The notes beneath the pieces were generated by a model. The model saw nothing but the letters and a program-made list of their open reading frames with translations, was not told the origin of the DNA and did not search any database. A stretch of 46,508 nt of DNA from Thermoanaerobacterium butyriciformans (GTDB taxonomy: Bacteria > Bacillota > Thermoanaerobacteria > Thermoanaerobacterales > Thermoanaerobacteraceae), in the NCBI RefSeq assembly GCF_017874545.1, contig NZ_JAGGLT010000029.1, positions 1-46,508 of the forward strand. The letters run 5' to 3'. The stretch's first letter is position 1. Each line of letters starts with the position of its first letter. The translations under genes were made by a program, and so were the position numbers. Below, in pieces: positions 33,325-43,107 of this stretch.

Positions 33325-34977
33325 ATGAGTAAAAATGTAAAAAGATTGCTGTCATTCTTATTAGTTGTTGTGTTGGCAGTAGGTGTTTTACTGGCAGGGT
33401 GTGGCAATAAAAATTCATCATCCAGCAGTAGCAATACAAGCAAACAAGAACAAACGGCAACAAATAGCAAAGATCCACAAAACTTACATTTTAAATCAGA
33501 TAAGCCATTAGAGTTCACTATGCTGTACAGTGATCACCCAAATTATCCGTATAAAGAAGATTGGCTTTTGTGGAAAGCTATAAAAGATGCTACAAATGTT
33601 ACGTTGAAACTTACAATAGTGCCTATGAGTGATTATACACAAAAGAGAAGCCTTTTAATAAGTTCGGGCCAAGCGCCAGAGATAATAACTAAGACATATC
33701 CTGGACAGGAAGTACCATTTGTTTCATCTGGTGCTATACTTCCAATAAGCGATTATATAGATCAGATGCCTAACTTTTCAAGAGAAGTTAAAGAGTGGGG
33801 CCTTCAAGATTTAATAAATTCATTGAAACAAGCTGATGGTAAATTCTATGTATTACCAGGTTTGCATGAAATTAATGTTCCAGATTATGCGTTAGCAATT
33901 AGACAAGACATTTTTGATAAAAATAATATACCTGTTCCAAAATCGTGGGATGAATTGGAATCAGCATTGAAAAAATTAAAGGAGATATATCCAAATATAA
34001 CACCTTTTTCAGATAGATGGCAAGGTAATGCATTGTTAAATGTTGCAGCTCCTACATTTGGTGTTGCTGGAGGATGGGGAGCTGGAACTGGTATGTACTA
34101 TTATAGAGATAAAGATGAATTTGGGTTTTATCCTGCTACAGATGACTACAAAAATATGTTAACATATTTTAATAAACTTGTTAAAGAAGGACTTCTTGAT
34201 CCTGCAAGTTTTACACAGTCTGACGATCAGGCAGTACAAAAATTTGTAACGGGTAAATCGTTTGTAATTATGACAAATACGCAGGAAATTGAAAGAATGA
34301 AGACTCAAATGGATCAAACATTGGGCAAAGGCAACTATAAGGTAACAAGAATATTGCCGCTAGCAGGGCCTAAAGGAGCAGTTATGCCGGATAGCCGTCT
34401 TGAAAACGGTATAATGATATCTGCTAAAGCGAAAGAGGATCCGAATTTCCCACAGCTTTTAAAGTTTGTTGACTGGCTGTGGTACAGTGAAGCAGGTCAG
34501 ACACTTACAAAGTGGGGCGTTGAAGGTGTGACTTATCAGAAAGTCAATGGCAAGTTCCAGCTTATGCCTGATGTAAACTACATGAACTTAAATCCAAGTG
34601 GCACAAAGAACTTGCAGAAAGATTATGGATTCTCCGGTGGTGTATTCTGTCTATTATATGGCGGACCAAAAGATCTTGCGGAATCTATAATGACTGAAGA
34701 AGTTAAAAACTACACTAATGAAGTAAATAATACATTTAAATATTTGCCACCTGCACCGCCAGTTTTATTTAATGAAAGTCAAAGAGAACAAGCCAATATG
34801 TTAAGCCAACCTTTGATGGATTATGTTAGTCAGATGACATTAAAATTTATAACTGGTGTTGCCTCAATAGATAAAGATTGGGATAGTTATGTACAACAAT
34901 GCAAATCAAAAGGTTCTGACCAATTGACAAAACTAACTAATGACGTATATAAAAGTACAAAGGATAAGATAAAATAA
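33325..34977 (+). CDS. extracellular solute-binding lipoprotein, LipO/family 1 type
   Basis: A 550-residue lipoprotein precursor. The N-terminus is basic and hydrophobic, ending in lipobox LAGC with Cys26, then an Asn/Ser-rich linker. The mature protein has the long extracellular-binding fold typical of LplA/LipO partners of LplB/YtcP permeases: 'EFTMLYSDHPNYPYKEDWLL', 'LPGLHEINVPDYALAIRQDI' and 'KFVDWLWYSEAGQTLTKWG'. It captures the oligosaccharide for the two permeases upstream. A strong ribosome binding site (GAGGAGG) precedes ATG 33325. A 17-bp hairpin follows its stop. Confidence 0.9.
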   Translation: MSKNVKRLLSFLLVVVLAVGVLLAGCGNKNSSSSSSNTSKQEQTATNSKDPQNLHFKSDKPLEFTMLYSDHPNYPYKEDWLLWKAIKDATNVTLKLTIVPMSDYTQKRSLLISSGQAPEIITKTYPGQEVPFVSSGAILPISDYIDQMPNFSREVKEWGLQDLINSLKQADGKFYVLPGLHEINVPDYALAIRQDIFDKNNIPVPKSWDELESALKKLKEIYPNITPFSDRWQGNALLNVAAPTFGVAGGWGAGTGMYYYRDKDEFGFYPATDDYKNMLTYFNKLVKEGLLDPASFTQSDDQAVQKFVTGKSFVIMTNTQEIERMKTQMDQTLGKGNYKVTRILPLAGPKGAVMPDSRLENGIMISAKAKEDPNFPQLLKFVDWLWYSEAGQTLTKWGVEGVTYQKVNGKFQLMPDVNYMNLNPSGTKNLQKDYGFSGGVFCLLYGGPKDLAESIMTEEVKNYTNEVNNTFKYLPPAPPVLFNESQREQANMLSQPLMDYVSQMTLKFITGVASIDKDWDSYVQQCKSKGSDQLTKLTNDVYKSTKDKIK

Positions 34978-34993
34978 AAATGTATTGAGATAA

Positions 34994-35031
34994 TTTTTCC
35001 CTTTGAGGGCTTATGCCTTCAAAGGGAAAAA
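34994..35031. other. 17-bp perfect hairpin after the binding-protein gene
   Basis: Bases 34994-35010 pair with 35015-35031 over 17 positions (one G-U), closing a TTAT loop. The stem starts with TTTTT and ends with AAAAA, so there is no 3' T-run outside the stem on either strand. It may stabilise the lipoprotein mRNA or act as a leaky terminator. Its right arm is part of the 20-bp repeat found again at 38689. Confidence 0.6.
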
Positions 35032-35037
35032 TGTTAG
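35018..35037 (+). repeat. 20-bp exact direct repeat, copy 1 (before the GH2 gene)
   Basis: TTCAAAGGGAAAAATGTTAG, identical to 38689-38708. The two copies lie on either side of the GH2 gene. Confidence 0.85.
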
Positions 35038-35096
35038 TTTGATAATTAATATTAATAGTTATGGTTACGAGTTTTTGAAAGTGAGTGTATCTTAGT

Positions 35097-38000
35097 ATGA
35101 ATAAGAAAATACTTTTTAATGATGGATGGGAATTTGCGAAAAGTAACCTTGAAGTTACAAATTTGGACACTTTAAAATTTAAATCAGTTGATATACCACA
35201 TGATTGGCTTATATACAATACATTAAATCTCTATGAAAACAGTATAGGCTGGTATCGCAAGAAATTTACATGTGCTAAAGAAGGAAAGCAGATTATCTTA
35301 TGTTTTGATGGAGTTTATATGGACTCTTCCGTATATGTAAATGGACAGCTTGTAGGAGAATGGAAATACGGTTATTCTTCTTTTGAACATGATATTACAG
35401 ATGCATTGGCAGATGGGGAAAATGAAATTCTTGTGAAGGTAGTGTATCGAAGCCCCAACAGCAGGTGGTATTCTGGTGCAGGCATATATCGCAATGTATG
35501 GTTAAAAATAAGGGATAAAAATCATATTGTGACAAATGGAATTTATGTAACGCCAAAACAACAAGTTGATGGGTGGCTCGTAGAAGTAGACACAGAATTG
35601 AATATTTATGGAGATGCACAAATTGTCCATACTATTATGTATAAGGATCAAATCGTTGCTACTTCAAAGAGCGTTGTTAAAGCAAGTAACTCTGTTACAC
35701 ATAATGAGCAAACTATTTTTGTAAAAAACCCGAATCTTTGGAGTCCTGAAGAGCCTAATCTTTATAAACTTATAACTGAATTATATTTGATCAAAGCAGA
35801 TAAAGATTCAAGAGAAAGCATAGAAAAAATAGAATCTATATCTCAGAATATCGGTTTTCGAAAGATTGTACTTGACCCTCAGCAGGGTTTGCTTCTAAAT
35901 GGCAAAAAGATGAAACTACATGGAGTTTGTGAACATCATGACTTGGGAGCCTTAGGAGCTGCTTTTAATAAAATTGCTTTAAAAAGAAGATTTGAGATAT
36001 TGAAAGATATGGGTGTTAATGCTATACGAACGGCTCATAATATGCCTGCACCAGAGTTTATGGATTTAGCAGATGAGATGGGGTTTTTTGTACTATCAGA
36101 GGCTTTTGATATGTGGGAGAGATCAAAAACTCCTTTTGATTATGCAAGATTTTTTAAAGAATGGGTTCATAATGATGTAAAAAGCTGGGTGATGAGAGAT
36201 AGGAATCATCCGAGTCTTCTAATGTGGAGTATTGGAAATGAGATCTATGATACTCATGCAGATGAGGGAGGGCAAGAAATAACTAAAATGCTCGTGGATT
36301 ATGTAAGAAAATATGATCCAAAAGAGAATGCAAAAATTACTATTGCATCCAATTATATGCCTTGGGAGAATGCTCAAAAGTGTGCTGACATTGTTAAGGT
36401 AGTTGGATACAATTATGGAGAAAAATATTATCAAAAACATCACAAAGAACATCCTGACTGGATTATCTATGGTAGTGAAACAAGTTCAGTTGTACAAAGC
36501 AGGGGCATTTATCATTTTCCATTTGAAAAATCTATTCTTACAGATGACGATGAACAATGTTCGGCTCTTGGAAATAGTTCAACCAGTTGGGGAGCAAAGT
36601 CAGCAGAGGCATGTATCCTGGCAGACAGAGATACACCTTTTTCTCTCGGACAATTTATATGGACAGGATTTGACTATATAGGTGAACCTACACCATATCA
36701 TACTAAGAATTCATACTTTGGGCAGATTGATACTGCTACGTTTAAGAAAGATTCGTATTATATTTATCAAGCAGTATGGACAGATTACAAGACAAAGCCA
36801 ATGGTTCATATTTTTCCTTATTGGGATTTTAATAAAGGCCAATTAATTGATGTCCGAGTATGCTCAAATGCACCTAAAATTGAATTACAATTAAATGGTA
36901 TCACAGTAGGAACTCATGAAATTGACTATGAGCATGGAACACAACTTGTTGGCTGGTGGAAGATACCTTATGAAGAAGGTGAATTAAAAGCTATAGCCTA
37001 TGATGAAACAGGAAAAATTGTTGCAACAGATGTAAAAAAATCCTTTAAGGATGCAAGGAAGATTCGTTTGCATGCAGATAAAGAAAGTCTTATTGCGAAT
37101 GGTACGGATTTAATTTTTGTAGAAATAACCGTTGAAGATGAAGATGGAAATATAGTAGAGAATGCAAATAACAGAGTACATGTCAATGTTACGGGAGCAG
37201 GTCGTTTGATTGGTCTTGATAATGGTGATAGCACAGATTATGACCAATATAAAGGACTGAGCAGAAGATTATTTAGTGGCAAGTTAATGGCGATCATAGG
37301 GGCAACATTAGAACCTGGAAAGATTCATATGGAAGTAACCTCTAAAGGTTTAGAAAGTCAAATTGTGGAATTTGAGTCTCTTCCCGTAAAGGGAGAAATT
37401 TTAGAGGGGATTTCTGCACATATGAAGAATGAAGATTTGCCATGTGTTATGGGAAGCAATGATGAAATACCTCTTCGCAAAATTGAAATTATCAGTACTT
37501 CAGGACAAGAGTTTAATGAATCAAAGAGGGAGATTCTTGTAAAAGCAAAATTATATCCTGAAAATACTTCTTATCATGATGTAGAGTGGAACATTGTGAG
37601 TGATGGTGGGATCACATCTAATATTGCCAAAGTAGAATCATTTGGCCATGAGGCGAAGATAATAGCTTTAGGTGATGGAGAATTTCGAGTTCGCTGTACT
37701 AGTAAGAATGGTACTGATAAGCCGAAAATCATATCAGAACTGGAATTTAAGGCAGTTGGTCTTGGAACGGTCTATAAAGATCCTTATGGATTTATATCTG
37801 CAGGACTCTATGATTATAGTAAAGGTGAGGTTACTAACGGAAACGAAAAAGGAATAGCTACAGCTAGAGATGGTGAAACTCAAGTAGGTTTTCGCAATAT
37901 TAATTTTGGACCATATGGCTCTGATACTATAACCATCCCTATTTTTGCTTTAACAAATGAAAAATATTCTCTGCAAATTTGGGAAGGAATGCCTGATGAA

Positions 38001-38534
38001 GCGGGAAGCGAATTGTTGACTGACGTAGTTTATCAAAAAGAACCCAAGTGGAATGTGTATCAAGAAGAGACCTATCGCTTGCCAAGAAGACTACGCGGTG
38101 TTACTTCAATTTGTTTTGTTCTTCATCAGAAGGTACACATCAAAGGATTTTCTTTTGAAAAAAAGAACAGAGCCTTTGAGAAAAATATGGCTGCAGAAAG
38201 TGACCACATCTATGGGGATACTTTTACAGTAAAAGGTAACTATGTCGAAGGGATAGGAAATAATGTTTCCCTAGTATTTGAAGATATGGATTTTACAAGT
38301 GAGGGAGCCACAAAAATTGTAGTTTATGGCAGGTCGCATATTGATAAAAATACAATTCATGTCCGATTTGCTAATTCTGAGAGCGAAAGTAATCAAATTA
38401 TCGAATTTACTAAGTCCGACGAATATGAAGAGCGAGTATTTGAATTGGAAAGAATAACAGGAAAACAAAAAGTGACCTTCATATTCTTACCAGGCTGTAA
38501 TTTTGATTTTGGTTGGTTCCGCTTTGAACCGTAA
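35097..38534 (+). CDS. glycoside hydrolase family 2 enzyme (beta-galactosidase/glucuronidase type)
   Basis: A 1145-residue cytoplasmic enzyme (no signal peptide). It has the GH2 sugar-binding domain (MNKKILFNDGWEF, 'DIPHDWLI'), an Ig-like domain and the TIM barrel with 'KLHGVCEHHDLGALGAAFN', the acid/base in SIGNEIYD (Glu382) and the nucleophile in YGSETSS (Glu461). A long C-terminal part of Ig-like domains follows, ending in a CBM-like module with 'FLPGCNFDFGWFRFEP'. The substrate may be a beta-galactoside, beta-glucuronide or other side chain. ATG 35097 fits the conserved N-terminus although its ribosome binding site is weak; GTG 35085 is an alternative. The gene is bracketed by the 20-bp repeat, unlike any other gene of the island. 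Confidence 0.88.
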   Translation: MNKKILFNDGWEFAKSNLEVTNLDTLKFKSVDIPHDWLIYNTLNLYENSIGWYRKKFTCAKEGKQIILCFDGVYMDSSVYVNGQLVGEWKYGYSSFEHDITDALADGENEILVKVVYRSPNSRWYSGAGIYRNVWLKIRDKNHIVTNGIYVTPKQQVDGWLVEVDTELNIYGDAQIVHTIMYKDQIVATSKSVVKASNSVTHNEQTIFVKNPNLWSPEEPNLYKLITELYLIKADKDSRESIEKIESISQNIGFRKIVLDPQQGLLLNGKKMKLHGVCEHHDLGALGAAFNKIALKRRFEILKDMGVNAIRTAHNMPAPEFMDLADEMGFFVLSEAFDMWERSKTPFDYARFFKEWVHNDVKSWVMRDRNHPSLLMWSIGNEIYDTHADEGGQEITKMLVDYVRKYDPKENAKITIASNYMPWENAQKCADIVKVVGYNYGEKYYQKHHKEHPDWIIYGSETSSVVQSRGIYHFPFEKSILTDDDEQCSALGNSSTSWGAKSAEACILADRDTPFSLGQFIWTGFDYIGEPTPYHTKNSYFGQIDTATFKKDSYYIYQAVWTDYKTKPMVHIFPYWDFNKGQLIDVRVCSNAPKIELQLNGITVGTHEIDYEHGTQLVGWWKIPYEEGELKAIAYDETGKIVATDVKKSFKDARKIRLHADKESLIANGTDLIFVEITVEDEDGNIVENANNRVHVNVTGAGRLIGLDNGDSTDYDQYKGLSRRLFSGKLMAIIGATLEPGKIHMEVTSKGLESQIVEFESLPVKGEILEGISAHMKNEDLPCVMGSNDEIPLRKIEIISTSGQEFNESKREILVKAKLYPENTSYHDVEWNIVSDGGITSNIAKVESFGHEAKIIALGDGEFRVRCTSKNGTDKPKIISELEFKAVGLGTVYKDPYGFISAGLYDYSKGEVTNGNEKGIATARDGETQVGFRNINFGPYGSDTITIPIFALTNEKYSLQIWEGMPDEAGSELLTDVVYQKEPKWNVYQEETYRLPRRLRGVTSICFVLHQKVHIKGFSFEKKNRAFEKNMAAESDHIYGDTFTVKGNYVEGIGNNVSLVFEDMDFTSEGATKIVVYGRSHIDKNTIHVRFANSESESNQIIEFTKSDEYEERVFELERITGKQKVTFIFLPGCNFDFGWFRFEP

Positions 38535-38688
38535 AAAATGTGATAAGGTATGTAATAGAGATAAGAATTATTTATGGTGTTAGAAAAAAGTTTGATTCAT
38601 TAATCGATGTGCAACTTCAGGTATTTACGTTTAATAAATAATAGTATGGTATTGCAAAATACAAATACTTTAAAACGGATATAAGCTT

Positions 38689-38708
38689 TTCAAAGGGAAA
38701 AATGTTAG
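38689..38708 (+). repeat. 20-bp exact direct repeat, copy 2 (before the GH10 gene)
   Basis: Same 20 bases as 35018-35037, running directly into the ribosome binding site (GGGGGT) of the GH10 gene. Confidence 0.85.
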
Positions 38709-38718
38709 GGGGTAAATT

Positions 38719-39729
38719 ATGTGTCAGTTGTGTGATAATATAAGTTTAAAAGAAGTGTATAAGGATTATTTTCCCATAGGAGCTGCTGTAGCGGTAAGTG
38801 ATTTGGAAGATGAAGGACAGAGGGAAATTCTTTTAAAACATTTTAACAGCATAACGCCTGAAAACTCGCTTAAATTTGCAATCATACACCCAGAAGAAGA
38901 TGAATATGCGTTTGATGATGGGGATAAAATTGTCAATTTTGCTGCAGGAAATAGAATGATGGTGAGGGGACATACATTTGTGTGGCACAATCAAGTTCCT
39001 GAATGGCTTTTTAAAGATGAATCATGTGAAGCAGTTTCAAAGGAAATTTTAGTTGAAAGGCTTAAAACGCATATCAATACATTGTGCAGCAGGTACAATG
39101 ACAAGATTTACGCATGGGACGTCGTAAATGAGGCTGTGGAGGATAAGAGCGACTTTTTATATAGGGACTCCCAGTGGTATAAGATAATCGGCGAAGAATA
39201 TTTGGAATTGTCTTTTAAGATTGCAAGACAAGCATCACAAAATGCGGTTCTTTTTTACAACGATTATAACAATGAGAAGCCTGAAAAACTACATAAATCG
39301 CATAAGCTATTAAAATCAATGATTGATAGAGGAGTTCCAATTGACGGGATTGGGATACAGGGCCATTGGGATATACATGACAGAGACCTTTTTGACAATC
39401 TGAAAGCTGCCATAGAATTGTATGCTTCTTTAGGAGTAAAGATTCAGATAACAGAACTTGATGTTTCGATGTTTTCATTTGATGATAAGACAAGAAGTAT
39501 TTTGAAGCCAACAGATGAAATGATTGAAAAACAATCAAAAGTTTATAAAAAATTATTTGAGATATTCAGGTATTATAAAGATGTAATTAGTGGTGTTACT
39601 TTTTGGGGTATAAGCGATAAACACACATGGAAAGACAATTTTCCGGTTAAAGATAGAAAAGATTGGCCGCTTCTTTTTGATGCCGATGGTAGACCCAAAA
39701 GTGCCTTTTACAGCATAGTTGATTTTTAA
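38719..39729 (+). CDS. intracellular GH10 endo-beta-1,4-xylanase
   Basis: A 336-residue single-domain GH10 xylanase. It has the barrel motif 'SITPENSLKF', the acid/base in WDVVNEAV (Glu138), 'IDGIGIQGHWDIHD' and the nucleophile in ITELDVSM (Glu246), followed by 'VTFWGISDKHTWKDNFP'. There is no signal peptide, so it cleaves short imported (aldouronic) xylo-oligosaccharides in the cytoplasm, like the XynA2-type enzymes of Geobacillus. It sits directly before the GH67 gene, with which it would cooperate. The start follows GGGGGT. Confidence 0.93.
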   Translation: MCQLCDNISLKEVYKDYFPIGAAVAVSDLEDEGQREILLKHFNSITPENSLKFAIIHPEEDEYAFDDGDKIVNFAAGNRMMVRGHTFVWHNQVPEWLFKDESCEAVSKEILVERLKTHINTLCSRYNDKIYAWDVVNEAVEDKSDFLYRDSQWYKIIGEEYLELSFKIARQASQNAVLFYNDYNNEKPEKLHKSHKLLKSMIDRGVPIDGIGIQGHWDIHDRDLFDNLKAAIELYASLGVKIQITELDVSMFSFDDKTRSILKPTDEMIEKQSKVYKKLFEIFRYYKDVISGVTFWGISDKHTWKDNFPVKDRKDWPLLFDADGRPKSAFYSIVDF

Positions 39730-39762
39730 TAATCATTACATTTTATGGAGAGTGATAAGATC

Positions 39763-41838
39763 ATGACGTTGAATAATAGGGAATTAGTTAACAGCATGTA
39801 CGACTGCTGGCTTAGGTATAAGCTTTGCGATGAAAAAGTACTTGATGGATATAAGGATTATTTTAATTATATTGTAGTTAAAAGCAATGATAGAGTTATT
39901 AGCAATGCGGCCAATGAGCTAAAAAAAGCTTTATCGGATATTAAAGATGTTGATATAGAAATTATCGGCAACATGCCGGAGTCCAATTGCATTTTTATAG
40001 GCACTCTAGATGATTTTAAGGCAGAAGGATTTGATATTGATTTGAATAATGAGCTTGAAAATGAAGGCTTTGCCTTAAAGACATTAGAAAAAAATAATCG
40101 AAAAATAATGGCAATAATAGGCGGAAGTGGAAAAGGCGTGCTATATGGTGCTTTTCACCTAATAAGGTCTATATTTGGTGGTAGAGCTTTGGAAGATGCA
40201 TTGTGCATTGATAATCCTCAAAATGCTTTTAGGATATTAAATCATTGGGACAATATGGATGGTAATATTGAAAGAGGATATGCGGGAAAATCTATCTTCT
40301 TTAAAGATAATCGCATGGTCCAAGATCTTTCGAGGATAAAAGATTATGCAAGGCTACTTGCTTCTATTGCAATAAATGGCGTTGTAATAAATAATGTCAA
40401 CGTCCATCAGCAAGAAACTAAGCTTATTACAGATGAATTTTTGCCTGATGTAAAAAGGATTGCAGATGTCTTTAGAGATTACGGTATAAAGACATATCTA
40501 AGCATAAATTTTGCATCACCTGTTGAGATAGGTGGTCTTTCTACTGCAGACCCGCTTGACGATGAAGTTAAGAATTGGTGGAAAGATGTAGCATCAAAAA
40601 TATACAGCTACATTCCTGACTTCGGAGGATTTTTAGTGAAAGCAGATTCAGAGTTTAGACCTGGACCATTCACATACGGACGCAATCATGCAGATGGTGC
40701 AAATATGCTGGCTGAAGCATTAAAGCCATATGGCGGTATTGTCATCTGGAGGACATTTGTATATAACTGCATGGTAGACTGGAGAGACCGTTCTACAGAT
40801 AGAGCAAAAGCAGCTTATGACAATTTCAAGCCGTTAGATGGAAAATTCATGGATAATGTCGTCTTGCAAATAAAAAATGGCCCGATGGATTTTCAGATAA
40901 GGGAACCTATTACACCATTGTTTGGTGCAATGGAGAAGACAAATGTTTTTATGGAGTTTCAGATCACTCAAGAGTACACAGGACAGCAGAAGCATTTATG
41001 CTACCTTGTGCCCCTTTGGAAGGAAGCTTTAGACTTTGATACATTTGCGAAAGGTGAAGGCTCGTTTGTAAAGAAAGTGGTAAATGGCAGCCTATTTGGA
41101 GCAAAATACGGCGGAATTGTCGCTGTAGCAAACATAGGCGATAGTAAGTCATGGACAGGACATCCTCTTGCACAATCAAATCTCTTCGGTTTCGGAAGGC
41201 TTGCATGGAATCCAGACCTTTCGTCAAGAGAGATAGCAGAGGAATGGATTAAACTTACATTTGGGTGTGATAAAGAGGTTTTGGAGACGGTTGTACCGAT
41301 GCTTTTGGAATCCAGGGAAATATATGAGGAGTATACAAGTCCTCTAGGGATAGGATGGATGGTAAACCCAGGCCATCATTATGGCCCTAATGTTGATGGC
41401 TATGAATATTCCCATTGGGGAACGTACCACTACGCCGATTTTAAGGGGATAGGCGTTGACCGCACTGTCGCAACGGGGACAGGTTATACGGCGCAGTACA
41501 AAGAGCCTGTTGCGAAAATGTACGAAAATATCGATACGTGTCCTGATGAGCTTTTGCTTTTCTTCCATCATGTGCCTTACGATCACAAATTGAAATCAGG
41601 GAAAACTGTGATTCAGCATATTTACGACACCCATTTTGAAGGAGTGGAAAGGGCAGAAAAATTAAGGGAATCTTGGACGAAACTAAAAGGAAAAATAGAC
41701 GATGAGATATTTAAAGCTGTGTTAGAAAGATTAGACATACAGGTTGTTGATGCTAAAGAGTGGAGAGATGTTGTAAATACCTATTTTTACAGAAAGACAG
41801 GCATAAAAGATGAACATGGAAGGAAAATTTATGAATAA
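39763..41838 (+). CDS. aguA: GH67 alpha-glucuronidase
   Basis: A 691-residue enzyme of the usual GH67 length. It removes (4-O-methyl)glucuronic acid from the non-reducing end of xylo-oligosaccharides. Family stretches are '[13 protein letters not shown]', '[20 protein letters not shown]', '[20 protein letters not shown]', '[20 protein letters not shown]' and the C-terminal '[20 protein letters not shown]'. It has no signal peptide, matching a cytoplasmic role. ATG 39763 lies eight bases after GGAGAGTG; the in-frame ATG 39745 has no ribosome binding site. The released uronate leads toward the mannonate dehydratase at the start of the island. Confidence 0.96.
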   Translation: MTLNNRELVNSMYDCWLRYKLCDEKVLDGYKDYFNYIVVKSNDRVISNAANELKKALSDIKDVDIEIIGNMPESNCIFIGTLDDFKAEGFDIDLNNELENEGFALKTLEKNNRKIMAIIGGSGKGVLYGAFHLIRSIFGGRALEDALCIDNPQNAFRILNHWDNMDGNIERGYAGKSIFFKDNRMVQDLSRIKDYARLLASIAINGVVINNVNVHQQETKLITDEFLPDVKRIADVFRDYGIKTYLSINFASPVEIGGLSTADPLDDEVKNWWKDVASKIYSYIPDFGGFLVKADSEFRPGPFTYGRNHADGANMLAEALKPYGGIVIWRTFVYNCMVDWRDRSTDRAKAAYDNFKPLDGKFMDNVVLQIKNGPMDFQIREPITPLFGAMEKTNVFMEFQITQEYTGQQKHLCYLVPLWKEALDFDTFAKGEGSFVKKVVNGSLFGAKYGGIVAVANIGDSKSWTGHPLAQSNLFGFGRLAWNPDLSSREIAEEWIKLTFGCDKEVLETVVPMLLESREIYEEYTSPLGIGWMVNPGHHYGPNVDGYEYSHWGTYHYADFKGIGVDRTVATGTGYTAQYKEPVAKMYENIDTCPDELLLFFHHVPYDHKLKSGKTVIQHIYDTHFEGVERAEKLRESWTKLKGKIDDEIFKAVLERLDIQVVDAKEWRDVVNTYFYRKTGIKDEHGRKIYE

Positions 41839-41927
41839 CCGTCTTAGGCAAAGCTTGAGATAGAAATACGGTAAAAATCTAAAAATTTGGATTATAAAGT
41901 TAGTTGATTGATTGGAGGAAGTTTATT

Positions 41928-43088
41928 ATGATTAATATAGCCATTATTGGCGCAGGCAATATTTCTTCTGCTCACATACAGGGCTTTTTAGAGTTTAAAG
42001 ATAGGTGCAAAATCGTAGCAATATCAGACATCTACAAGGATAAGGCAGAAGAAAAGAAAAGGCGGTTCGGTTTAAATGATGCCACTGTGTACAGCGATTA
42101 CAGAGAGATATTAAAAAGAGAAGATGTCGATATTGTGGACATATGCACGCCGCCTTACACACATGCAGACATTGCAGTGGAAAGTTTAAATGCCGGAAAG
42201 AATGTAATCGTAGAAAAGCCAATGGCAGCATCATTAGAAGAGTGCGACAGAATGATAGAGGCGTCAAGGAAAAACAAAAAACTCTTGTCGGTAATAGCGC
42301 AGAACCGCTTCAGGACTCAATTCATGAAATTAAAAAAGATCGTCGAGTCTGGCCTAGCAGGTGATATAGTACATGCACAAGTAGACTCATTTTGGTGGAG
42401 AGGTCATTCGTACTATGATCTGTGGTGGAGAGGTACATGGGAAAAAGAAGGTGGAGGATGCACATTAAATCACGCAATACACCATATAGACATGCTTATA
42501 TGGCTTTTAGGAATGCCTGAAGAAGTACAGGCTGTCATGAACAATGTAGCACATGACAACGCCGAAGTTGAAGACATATCGATAGCGATACTTAAGTATA
42601 AAAGTGGTGCGTTAACTCAAATAACCAGTTCAGTTGTGCACCACGGCGAGGAGCAGCAGATAATACTTCAAGGGAAAAAGGCGAGGATATCTGTACCGTG
42701 GAAAGTATATGCATCTACAGCATCAAGCAATGGTTTTCCATCAGGCAGAGATGAAGAATTAGAAAAGAAGATACAAGATTATTATGACAGCTTGGAAGAA
42801 ACGAAGTACAGCGGTCATACTCCACAAATAGATGATGTATTAAAGGCATTAGAATCAGAACATGAAATCTTGGTAAAAGGTAGCGACGGAAGGAATGCCT
42901 TAGAGCTTATAACGGCTATCTACAAAGCAGCAACAACAAGGGAAGTTGTAAAGCTTCCACTTAATAAAGATGATCCATTCTATACAGTAGATGGCATAAT
43001 GTCAAGTGTACCTCATTTTTATGAGAAAAAAACGTTTGTAGAAAATTTCAATGACGAACGTATAACATTTGGAAGAGATATTAAGTAA
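41928..43088 (+). CDS. Gfo/Idh/MocA-family NAD(P)-dependent oxidoreductase (first of two)
   Basis: A 386-residue oxidoreductase with the N-terminal Rossmann motif IAIIGAGNISSAH (G-x-G-x-x-S), the conserved EKPMAAS stretch ('NVIVEKPMAASLEECDRMI') and the C-terminal Gfo/Idh domain with 'GGGCTLNHAIHHIDMLIWLL'. These enzymes oxidise or reduce sugars and sugar acids. In this island it probably acts on a sugar or uronic acid released from xylan, but the substrate is unknown. ATG 41928 follows TTGGAGGAAG; the frame is open upstream to 41904 but that part contains the ribosome binding site. Confidence 0.88.
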   Translation: MINIAIIGAGNISSAHIQGFLEFKDRCKIVAISDIYKDKAEEKKRRFGLNDATVYSDYREILKREDVDIVDICTPPYTHADIAVESLNAGKNVIVEKPMAASLEECDRMIEASRKNKKLLSVIAQNRFRTQFMKLKKIVESGLAGDIVHAQVDSFWWRGHSYYDLWWRGTWEKEGGGCTLNHAIHHIDMLIWLLGMPEEVQAVMNNVAHDNAEVEDISIAILKYKSGALTQITSSVVHHGEEQQIILQGKKARISVPWKVYASTASSNGFPSGRDEELEKKIQDYYDSLEETKYSGHTPQIDDVLKALESEHEILVKGSDGRNALELITAIYKAATTREVVKLPLNKDDPFYTVDGIMSSVPHFYEKKTFVENFNDERITFGRDIK

Positions 43089-43107
43089 AAATAGGGAGGA
43101 ATACCAA

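Noticed and set aside
37672-37857. Small + strand frame inside the GH2 gene
   Set aside because: Out-of-frame shadow of an intact, motif-supported GH2 gene with no independent translation signal.
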